Below are positions 1 through 7,135 of a stretch of DNA of 11,434 bases, in pieces. Under the pieces are notes generated by a model. It saw nothing but the letters and a program-made list of their open reading frames with translations, was not told where the DNA came from and searched no databases. How positions within the stretch are numbered: position 1 is the stretch's first letter; each line of letters starts with the position of its first letter. Both the position numbers and the translations under genes were made by a program. Source of the stretch: Aquincola sp. (lineage in GTDB: Bacteria > Pseudomonadota > Gammaproteobacteria > Burkholderiales > Burkholderiaceae_C); NCBI GenBank assembly GCA_029884035.1, contig JAOUIM010000080.1, forward strand, positions 1-11,434, written 5' to 3'.

Positions 1-33
1 CATGGCGCCGATGCTAGTCCACTACGTCCGGGC

Positions 34-57
34 GCGACCCCGACCCCGGGGCATCGC
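34..57 (-). terminator. Possible hairpin downstream of the GH30 gene (weak)
   Basis: About 28 bp past the GH30 stop there is an imperfect inverted repeat. GCGA pairs with TCGC and CCCC with GGGG around a six-base loop, with a two-base bulge on one arm. It sits where an operon terminator would be expected, but no T-run follows on the minus strand, so it is not a convincing intrinsic terminator. In sequence this GC-rich such a repeat can arise by chance. The rest of positions 1-84 shows nothing else I can support. A CAT at 1-3 could be an ATG of a next minus-strand gene, but no clear ribosome binding site precedes it. Confidence 0.2.
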
Positions 58-84
58 GGCGAGCGCTTTCGCTTCGCTGACTCG

Positions 85-1530
85 TCAGCTCTTCCACACG
101 AAGGTGGCGACGCTTTCGCGCGGCAATTTGGTGGAGAAGACGTGCCCGCGGTAGCGCACGCTGAATTCCTTCGGTGCGGCCGCGGAGTTGCACACCACCA
201 GGACGATCGAGGCGTCGTCGGCATTGCGGAAGGCCACGTGGTCGAGGTCCTCGGCACCCGCACTCGAGTCGATCCGCTCGGCGCCCGGCCGCACGAACCG
301 GCTGGCATGTGCGAGGGCGTAGTACTCGAGATTGCGCGTGATGGCGCCGGTCGCGGAGTCGATCGTCACCACGCCGCGGCAGTCCTTGCAGCCGCCCAGA
401 TGCGGACCGTGTCGTTCGTCCAGCGCCAGGTTCCACAGCAGCACGCCCTGGGCCCACGCTCGCGTGGCGCCGATGACGACCTGGCGCACCGTCCAGGTCA
501 GCGACTGGGGCCAGCGCGGGTCCCATTCGCCGCCGGAGCACTCGGTGAGCCACACCTGCTTGTCCGGGAAGACATCGTGCACGCGTGACTGCGCAGACGG
601 CTGGCCGCCGTAGCAGTGCCAGCCGACCGCCGCCACGTAGGGCCGCGCAATCGGATCGGACAGCACGGCCAGCGGCGACTGCGGTTTGTCCCAGTTATGG
701 TCCCATTCGATCAAGTCGACACGTGCCGCGCGTCGTGCAAGGAGAGGCCCCAGGTGAGCGCCGATCAGCTCGGCCCGCGTCGCGGGGTCCAGGCGCATGC
801 CGGGATAGTCGTCGGGTTCGTGATGAGGTTCGTTCTGCAGCGTGATGGCGTGAATGGGAACGCCCTCGGCCGCGAGGGCATCCACGTAGTGCGACAGGTA
901 ATGCGCGTACGTCGCATGGTGCTCGGGCTTGAGCGACCCTTTGATGAGGCTGCCCGTGGTCTTCATCCACGCCGGGGCGCTCCAGGGCGATGCCACGATC
1001 TGCAGGTTCGGGTTGATGGCCAGCACGCGCTTGACGATCGGCAGGACGTCGGCACGCTGTGCATCGATCGAGAATCGCGCGAGCGTCGGGTCGGTCTGCC
1101 CAGGCGGCAGGTCGTCCAGGCTGTAATGCGTGAGTGAAAAGTCCGAGGCGCCGATCGTCAGGCGGATGACGGCCAGGCCGATGCCGCGCCCGCCACGCCC
1201 GAACAGTTCCAGCAGCAGCGCAGTCCTTTGAGCCTCGCCCATCCGGTTGCGGATCAACCAGGCCGAGGCGTCGGTGATCGCAGCGCCGAAGCCCGCCATC
1301 TTCTGGTACCGCCGCGCATCGTCGACGTCGATGTTTGCCGCGAGCGGCGGCCGATCCGCGAAGTCGAGCCTTGCCTCGGGCGCGAGCAGCCGCGTCCTGT
1401 CGCCCGTGGTCAGCCAGACGTCGACGGCGCGATCATCGGCGGCCGGCGTGCCGAAGTGCTCGACCGAGCCGCACGCCACCAACAGGCTGGCGCATGCCAA
1501 AGAGGCGATTCGCCAGCGGGTGCGGCCCAT
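85..1530 (-). CDS. GH30 family beta-glucanase/glucosidase, lipoprotein
   Basis: A 481-residue glycoside hydrolase of family 30 (glucosylceramidase-like), probably an endo- or exo-beta-1,6-glucanase that removes branches from laminarin-like glucan. The N-terminus is a lipoprotein signal with lipobox LVAC and Cys20 as the lipidated residue. Residue +2 is Gly, so outer-membrane sorting is expected (inference). The early motif FGAAITDASAW (about 81-91) is the family's typical start of the barrel. The NEP motif at 233-235 gives the acid/base Glu234. WLTECSGG gives the nucleophile Glu330. A short beta domain follows from about 400. A CxxC (381-384) precedes RGVVTID. The gene begins only 3 bp after the stop of the upstream GH16 gene and lacks a clear Shine-Dalgarno, so translational coupling is likely. 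The beta-1,6 specificity is inferred from the family and the neighbouring beta-1,3-glucanases. Other GH30 activities (beta-glucosidase, xylanase) cannot be excluded, though the context argues against xylan. Confidence 0.9.
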   Translation of the reverse strand: MGRTRWRIASLACASLLVACGSVEHFGTPAADDRAVDVWLTTGDRTRLLAPEARLDFADRPPLAANIDVDDARRYQKMAGFGAAITDASAWLIRNRMGEAQRTALLLELFGRGGRGIGLAVIRLTIGASDFSLTHYSLDDLPPGQTDPTLARFSIDAQRADVLPIVKRVLAINPNLQIVASPWSAPAWMKTTGSLIKGSLKPEHHATYAHYLSHYVDALAAEGVPIHAITLQNEPHHEPDDYPGMRLDPATRAELIGAHLGPLLARRAARVDLIEWDHNWDKPQSPLAVLSDPIARPYVAAVGWHCYGGQPSAQSRVHDVFPDKQVWLTECSGGEWDPRWPQSLTWTVRQVVIGATRAWAQGVLLWNLALDERHGPHLGGCKDCRGVVTIDSATGAITRNLEYYALAHASRFVRPGAERIDSSAGAEDLDHVAFRNADDASIVLVVCNSAAAPKEFSVRYRGHVFSTKLPRESVATFVWKS

Positions 1531-1533
1531 CGA

Positions 1534-3429
1534 TCAGGGACAGACCGATGTGCTCGACGCCCTGTCGAAGGTCAGCGTGCCGAAGGCGACCCCGCTGACG
1601 CAGAAGTTGACGACGAGCGTACCGCTCGCGCTGCTGGTCGTCCTCAAGGTGGCCTTGCCCGTCGCATCGGTGACGCCCGAGACGTTCGACTGCACCAGCG
1701 TACCGGAGAAGTTGCCGGTCACGGTGGCGCCTGCCACCGGCGCGTTGTTGTTGTCGAGAATGGTCACGGTGGCGGTGGCGTATTTCTTGCCACCCCCGGC
1801 TGCGGCGGTTCCCGTGGTCACCGAGCTCACCCGCAGGCTCGTCGCGGCCGCCACGCCTGCGGCGTAGATCGACAAGTTGTCGAGGTAGTAGGTGTTGCCG
1901 GTGAGGGTGTTGGGCGCGGCCAGCAGCACGAACTGGTTGACCGCGCTGTCGGCGGTGGCGTCGTCGATGCGGTCCTCGAGCAGGAACTTCAGGCGCTGCC
2001 ACGCGTTGCGCATGCCGGTCGACGCCGCGTACTTGGAATGCCGTCCGGCGGGGTAGTTCGACGCCGTGGCGACGCTGCCGTTCTCGAGCTGCACCAGGAT
2101 CGTCGTGCCCACCGGCGCGTCGGTGTAGACGTCCATGTAGAACGCGCGCGTGCCCTTGAGCCAGCTCGACGCGTCGGGGATCGCGGTGGTTCCCGCAGTG
2201 AGGACGTCGTAGAGCTGCGTCGCATTGCGTACGTAGCGGGCGACGACGGCGCTGCCGTTGACGGCGTTGGGCGCCGGGTTGGCCGAGGACTGGATGAGCG
2301 TTCCCGACACCGTCTTGTAGGTCAGCGCGCGATTGAGCTCGAAGTCGTCAAGCGTCACGGCCGGGGACAGCACCGGAGCGACCTTGACGTCGATCGAGCG
2401 CGTGTAGGTGCCGCAGCTGTCCGACACCGTCACCGCGACCGGGCCGCCGGTGGTGCCCCAGTTGACGGTCAGGCTGTTCGAGTTCGAGGTCTGGCCGGTG
2501 GGTGAGGTCCACGCGTAGGTGGCGCCGCTGCCTGACGGATTGACGAGCGCGTAGGTGGCCGCGGTGTTGGGCTGCGCGATCCGCTGGCCGGTGAACGAGG
2601 GTTGCGGCGCGCCGTACACGCGCACGTAATCGACCTGCAGCGACTGCGGCAGCACGGCCGCGTCGACCGTGCCGCCGAGGTTGCCGCCCACCGCGAGGTT
2701 GAGGATCAGGTAGTAGGCGTAGTTCTCGAAGGTCCAGTCCGCCGGGTTGGCCATGTCGGCCGGCGTGCGCGTGGCGTAGAGGACGTTGTCGATGAACCAG
2801 CTGATCTTGTTGGGCGTCCACTCGACCGCATAGACGTGGAAGTCGTCGGCCAGCGTGCCGGGCTGCGTGTAGACCGGCGTGCTGAGCTGCTGGTGGGCGC
2901 TCGTCGACGGCCCGTAGTGGATCGTGCCGTAGTTGAACATCGCGCGCTGGCCGGTCGACTCCTGGATGTCGATCTCGCCGCTCGCCGGCCAGGCGACGCT
3001 GGTGGCGGGCAGCATCCAGAACGCCGGCCACAGGCCGCGGCCGGTGACGGTCTTGATGCGCGCCTCGAAGCGGCCATGAGTCCACTGGCCACCCAGGTTC
3101 AACGTGCGCAGGCGCGCCGAGGTGTAGTTCTTCGAGCCGATCCGCTGCTTCTTCGCGGTGATCGTCAGCAAGCCGCCCCCCACCGTGGCGTTGGCCGCCT
3201 GGTAGGACTGCAGTTCGTTGTTGCCCCAGCCGCACAGGCCGTAGCTGCAGCCGTCGCCGACCATCACTTCCCACTTGGCGAGGTCGAGCGCCGTGCCGTT
3301 GAACTCGTCGTCGAACACCGGCGTCGCGGCCGGGCAAGACTGTGCCGCCGCGGGCCCGGCCGCGGCAAAGGCGAGGCTGAGCAGGGCCGCCTGGAAGGCG
3401 TGCAGCGTCATCGATCCGAAGTTCGGCAT
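1534..3429 (-). CDS. Secreted multi-domain GH16 beta-1,3-glucanase
   Basis: A 631-residue endo-beta-1,3-glucanase (laminarinase type). Residues 1-30 are a Sec signal peptide with likely cleavage near AAA-QS. The GH16 domain spans about 35-273. GEIDIQES carries the catalytic residues Glu152 (nucleophile), Asp154 and Glu157 (acid/base). WGNNELQSY, WPAFWML and the closing LNLAVGGNLGG...YVRVY are typical of bacterial GH16. Three accessory modules follow. About 278-350 looks like a PKD/Ig-like fold (TYAWTSPTGQ). About 356-523 is a jelly-roll-like, possibly carbohydrate-binding domain ending in YYLDNLSIY. About 530-625 is an Ig-like (Big-type) module with PVAGATVTGNFSG and GVTDATGKATLRT. The length is roughly twice that of a bare GH16. 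ATG at 3429 is chosen because AGGAG lies 6 bp upstream. The gene begins 39 bp after the GH17 stop. Secretion beyond the outer membrane is plausible but not shown. Confidence 0.93.
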   Translation of the reverse strand: MPNFGSMTLHAFQAALLSLAFAAAGPAAAQSCPAATPVFDDEFNGTALDLAKWEVMVGDGCSYGLCGWGNNELQSYQAANATVGGGLLTITAKKQRIGSKNYTSARLRTLNLGGQWTHGRFEARIKTVTGRGLWPAFWMLPATSVAWPASGEIDIQESTGQRAMFNYGTIHYGPSTSAHQQLSTPVYTQPGTLADDFHVYAVEWTPNKISWFIDNVLYATRTPADMANPADWTFENYAYYLILNLAVGGNLGGTVDAAVLPQSLQVDYVRVYGAPQPSFTGQRIAQPNTAATYALVNPSGSGATYAWTSPTGQTSNSNSLTVNWGTTGGPVAVTVSDSCGTYTRSIDVKVAPVLSPAVTLDDFELNRALTYKTVSGTLIQSSANPAPNAVNGSAVVARYVRNATQLYDVLTAGTTAIPDASSWLKGTRAFYMDVYTDAPVGTTILVQLENGSVATASNYPAGRHSKYAASTGMRNAWQRLKFLLEDRIDDATADSAVNQFVLLAAPNTLTGNTYYLDNLSIYAAGVAAATSLRVSSVTTGTAAAGGGKKYATATVTILDNNNAPVAGATVTGNFSGTLVQSNVSGVTDATGKATLRTTSSASGTLVVNFCVSGVAFGTLTFDRASSTSVCP

Positions 3430-3435
3430 GCGGGT

Positions 3436-3440
3436 CTCCT
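3436..3440 (-). promoter_or_regulatory. Ribosome binding site of the large GH16 gene
   Basis: AGGAG on the minus strand with a 6-bp spacer to the ATG at 3429. It is one of the best ribosome binding sites in the window and favours Met1 over the in-frame Met7. The rest of the 39-bp gap (3430-3468) is C-rich on the minus strand. I see no terminator or promoter in it. Confidence 0.75.
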
Positions 3441-3468
3441 GGGGTGAGGGGGCAGGGGGCGACGCATC

Positions 3469-5151
3469 TCAGCGCACCCAGTGGACGGCGTCGATCTCGA
3501 TCGGCAGCGGCGGGCCCTCACCCGCGTCGCGCCGGGCGGCGATGACGAAGGGGGCGGTGACCCGCATCAGGTCGATGCGGCTGAGGCCCACCTTCTCGCG
3601 CTCGGCCACCGCCTGGCGCACGCTGGCGATCGGGATCGACACCCGGTGCCAGGCGCCGTCGGCGCGGTGCCCGTGCTGGCCGCTTTCCACCGGCACCCAG
3701 GCCAGCAGGGCACTGCCTTCGCTGGCGCTGCCGACGCGAAAGCCAACCTCGAGCGGGCGTGGATCGCGCGTGCGCAGGCGCAAGGAGAGCGTGCCGCCGG
3801 CGAAGGCCGACAGGTCGTCGGCGCGGTTGTCCGGCACTTGCAGCATCACGCTCCAGCGCCCGCCGCGTGCCCGGGGCTCGATCTTCACGCTGCGCCCCGC
3901 ACGGACGACGGCGCCGCCTTCCGGCGACGTCCAAGTCGCCGCCGCCGTGCCGCGCCGCGCGCCGGCGGCCCACGCGGTGTAGCGCGGCGCCGTGACCGTG
4001 CTGCGGATGACGACCGGCGTCACGTAGGCGGCGCGCTCGCTCGCGCAGTCGTCGCTCGCCCACAGCGCGGCCGGGACACGCGCGCGCACGACGCAACGCG
4101 CGCGGCGCTGCACGTCGAACAGGCCCCACTTGTCGTCGGCCTCCTTCCACGGTTCGTCGAAGGCCTCGAACAGGAAGATCGTGCGCGGCCCCTGGCCCGT
4201 GGCCTGCCAGGCCCACATGCGCTCGACGTAGAACTGCTGGTTCACCGGGTGAGAGCGGAACGGCACCATCGCCGGGTCGGCCTGCCAGCCGGTCTCGCCG
4301 ATCACGATCGGCATCGCCTGCAGGCCCACCGCGTCCAGGCGCGCGCGCACCGCCGCATATTCGACCTTGGCGCGCGCCACCGCGGCGTCGACCATCGCCG
4401 CCGCACGGCGCGCCGGCGGCACACTGGCCTGGCGCCAGTCCCACAGGTGCGGGCTGTAGACCGAGTCGAGCACCGGGTAGGTGTGCATGGCGACGAAGTC
4501 GATGCGCGCGAGCACCGGCGACGGGTCCTGCTCCCGGGGGCCGTCGTGGGCGAAGAAGGCCCAGTTGTCGTCGGTGGTCACTGGCTGCTCCACCGCTGCG
4601 CGCACGCGCTCGATGAAGGCGCTCATCGCGGCGGTGTCGAAGCGGTTGAAGGACCAGCTCACCATCGTCTCGTTGCCCACGCTCACCGCCACCACGGTGT
4701 CGCGGAACTCGCGCGCCAGCGCGATGCCTCGCGCGAGCTCGGCCTCGTTGTAGGCCGGCGCGTCGTGCTGCACGTAGATGCCCAGCATGACCTTGATGTC
4801 GAGCCGGCGCTCGCGGATCACCCGCAGCGTGAGCCGCGCCACCTTGTCCGAGCTGTCGAAGATGCGGATCAGCGTGAAGCCGCTGTCGCGCAGCAGCTCG
4901 AGGTCCTGCCGGACCATCGCCTCGGTGATGACCTCGTGGTCGCGGTCGTCCACGTTCTTGGCCGTGCGGTACGGCGAGTAGGCGACCGCCTGGCGCGCGC
5001 CGAAATCGGCCGGCAGCGGGCGCAGCGCGGTCGCGGCGCCCGCAAACGATGCGAACGCCGCGAGCAGGCAGGCCGCGGCGGCCGCGCGCAGCCAGCGGCC
5101 GAAGTCGGACGCCGCGCGGGCATTACGGCCGGCGCTGGTAGACGCGCACAT
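3469..5151 (-). CDS. GH17 family beta-1,3-glucanase with C-terminal beta-sandwich domain
   Basis: A 560-residue family 17 glycoside hydrolase, expected to cut beta-1,3-glucan. A signal peptide lies at about 1-39 (basic RWLR, hydrophobic AAAAACLLAAFASF, then AGA), so it is exported. The TIM-barrel spans about 45-350. The acid/base is Glu161 in SVGNE and the nucleophile Glu286 in IGETGW. FLFEAFDEPWK and WGLFD close the barrel as in bacterial GH17 proteins. Residues about 390-560 form an extra domain with alternating beta-strand-like segments (WSVMLQVPD, LSLRLRTRDPRPLEVGFRV, WHRVSIPI). It resembles galactose-binding-like modules such as the C-terminal domain of exo-1,3/1,4-beta-glucanase ExoP, though that likeness is by eye only. 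ATG at 5151 is chosen over the longer frame from 5196 because GGAAG lies 6 bp upstream and the signal peptide follows naturally. The start overlaps the end of the preceding GH16 gene by 29 bp. Confidence 0.9.
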   Translation of the reverse strand: MCASTSAGRNARAASDFGRWLRAAAAACLLAAFASFAGAATALRPLPADFGARQAVAYSPYRTAKNVDDRDHEVITEAMVRQDLELLRDSGFTLIRIFDSSDKVARLTLRVIRERRLDIKVMLGIYVQHDAPAYNEAELARGIALAREFRDTVVAVSVGNETMVSWSFNRFDTAAMSAFIERVRAAVEQPVTTDDNWAFFAHDGPREQDPSPVLARIDFVAMHTYPVLDSVYSPHLWDWRQASVPPARRAAAMVDAAVARAKVEYAAVRARLDAVGLQAMPIVIGETGWQADPAMVPFRSHPVNQQFYVERMWAWQATGQGPRTIFLFEAFDEPWKEADDKWGLFDVQRRARCVVRARVPAALWASDDCASERAAYVTPVVIRSTVTAPRYTAWAAGARRGTAAATWTSPEGGAVVRAGRSVKIEPRARGGRWSVMLQVPDNRADDLSAFAGGTLSLRLRTRDPRPLEVGFRVGSASEGSALLAWVPVESGQHGHRADGAWHRVSIPIASVRQAVAEREKVGLSRIDLMRVTAPFVIAARRDAGEGPPLPIEIDAVHWVR

Positions 5152-5983
5152 GCTCGACTTCCATCGCCACCGGGAACACGGTGTCGTCGACCGCACCTCC
5201 CAAGTCGCCGCCGACGGCGATGTTGAGGATCAGGAACTGCGACGCGTCGAACGGCCAGCGCTCGGGCCCCGTGCGCGGGTTGTTGTATTCGAAGTGCACG
5301 ACGCCGTCGATGCCGAAGTGCACCGTGTCGGCCGTCCAGTGCATCTGATAGTCGTGGAACGCGGTACACGCGTCCGGTACCTGTCGTCCCGCGCCCGCCG
5401 GGTTGGCGCCGTGGCCGGCGGCGGTGTGCACGCTGCTGAACACGCGCCCCGGCTCGCGGCCGATGTGTTCCATGATGTCCAGTTCGCCGCCGGCCGGCCA
5501 GACGAGGGCGCTGTTGAGCATCCAGATCGCCGGCCAGGTGCCTTTGCCACAGGGCAGCTTGGCGCGGATCTCGAAGAAGCCGTAGGTCCACTCGCCCTTG
5601 CCCTGGGTGATGAGGCGGGTCGAGGTGTAGCGCTGGCCGCCCCAGTCGGGCGCGGACGACAGCGATTCCTTGCGCGCGGTGACGACCAACCGCCCGTCTT
5701 GCACACGCGCGTTCTCGGCGCGCGGCCCCGAGTAGTATTGAAGTTCGCGGTTGTGCCAGCCGGCCTTGTTCATTCCGGTGTCGTAGACCCACTTGGCCGC
5801 GTCGGGCAGGCCGTCGCGGTCGAACTCGTCGGACCAGACGAGGCGGTAGCCGGCGGGCACGGACAGCTTGGCGGAATCCGCAACGGAGGCGACCGGTGCG
5901 CAGGCCGCGAGCGTCAAGGCACTGGCCGCGAAGGCGGTATGGCAGCCGAAGGCCATCAGTCGTTTCGTGTGCAGCGATCGCAT
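5123..5983 (-). CDS. GH16 beta-1,3-glucanase (laminarinase), lipoprotein
   Basis: A 286-residue endo-beta-1,3-glucanase of family 16, with no accessory domain. The N-terminus is a lipoprotein signal with lipobox LAAC and Cys28 as the lipidated residue. The next residue is Ala, so outer-membrane anchoring is likely by the usual sorting rule (inference). The catalytic motif GELDIMEH supplies Glu167 (nucleophile), Asp169 and Glu172 (acid/base). Other family marks are LVWSDEFD near the start, WHNRELQYY, WPAIWML and the terminal LNIAVGGDLGG...HVRVYQ. ATG at 5983 is preceded by a purine run, AAGAAG. The internal Met10 has no such site. The gene follows the ATPase stop by 16 bp. It shares the fold of the larger GH16 in this operon but differs in active-site flanks, anchoring and architecture, so the pair is not a recent duplication. 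Confidence 0.93.
   Translation of the reverse strand: MRSLHTKRLMAFGCHTAFAASALTLAACAPVASVADSAKLSVPAGYRLVWSDEFDRDGLPDAAKWVYDTGMNKAGWHNRELQYYSGPRAENARVQDGRLVVTARKESLSSAPDWGGQRYTSTRLITQGKGEWTYGFFEIRAKLPCGKGTWPAIWMLNSALVWPAGGELDIMEHIGREPGRVFSSVHTAAGHGANPAGAGRQVPDACTAFHDYQMHWTADTVHFGIDGVVHFEYNNPRTGPERWPFDASQFLILNIAVGGDLGGAVDDTVFPVAMEVEHVRVYQRRP
5158..5162 (-). promoter_or_regulatory. Ribosome binding site deciding the GH17 start
   Basis: GGAAG on the minus strand, 6 bp before the ATG at 5151, lying inside the 3' end of the upstream GH16 gene. It supports the shorter GH17 reading over an ATG at 5196. A second ATG overlaps the GH16 stop (TAATG at 5121-5125), but it is in another frame and does not lead into GH17. 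Confidence 0.6.
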
Positions 5984-5999
5984 CGTGTCTTCTTTGTGC

Positions 6000-7055
<1,056 letters not shown>

Positions 7056-7056
7056 G

Positions 7057-7088
7057 TCAGTGGCGCCCGGCCGTTCCGAAGCCACTGA
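7057..7088 (-). repeat. Inverted repeat at the start of the ATPase gene
   Basis: TCAGTGGC (7057-7064) and GCCACTGA (7081-7088) are exact 8-base inverted repeats separated by 16 bases. In the transcript they would fold into a hairpin whose base ends one base before the ATPase ATG. The alternative GTG start at 7085 lies inside the 5' arm. The structure could affect initiation at the ATPase gene, stabilise an upstream mRNA segment, or simply be part of the neighbouring dispersed repeat. Function is inference. Confidence 0.55.
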
Positions 7089-7090
7089 AC

Positions 7091-7128
7091 GCCCCCTCGG
7101 GGGGCAGCGAGCGAAGTGAGCTTGGGGG
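7091..7128 (-). repeat. Burkholderiales-type intergenic hairpin repeat
   Basis: The + strand begins with GCCCCCTCGGGGGGC (7091-7105), a perfect 6-bp stem around TCG. It continues with CAGCGAGCGAAGTGAGC and ends in a GGGGG (7124-7128) that could pair alternatively with the C-run. I recall near-identical sequences scattered between genes in Comamonadaceae and relatives. That memory is not verified here, and there is only one copy in the window. It lies about 8 bp after the GH1 stop and separates the binding-protein/permease/GH1 half of the operon from the ATPase/glucanase half. It might act as an attenuator or RNA-processing stop. No T-run follows, so a full terminator is unlikely. Confidence 0.6.
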
Positions 7129-7135
7129 TTTCATT

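Noticed and set aside
1..84. A next minus-strand gene starting at the ATG at position 3
   Set aside because: Only the start codon itself is inside the window and no good ribosome binding site precedes it, so it cannot be supported.
1228..2505. Plus-strand open frame of 425 codons opposite GH30 and GH16
   Set aside because: It crosses the junction of two real minus-strand genes and has a low-complexity Arg/Gly/Val composition with no recognisable motif.
3430..3468. Promoter or terminator in the 39-bp gap between GH17 and the large GH16
   Set aside because: Apart from the ribosome site I see only C-rich sequence, with no -35/-10 pair, stem-loop or T-run.
3481..5226. A 581-codon plus-strand open frame opposite the GH17 gene
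   Set aside because: It is antisense to a gene with clear catalytic motifs. Its composition (His-, Arg- and Ala-rich, no domain) is what high-GC codon use produces in the opposite frame.
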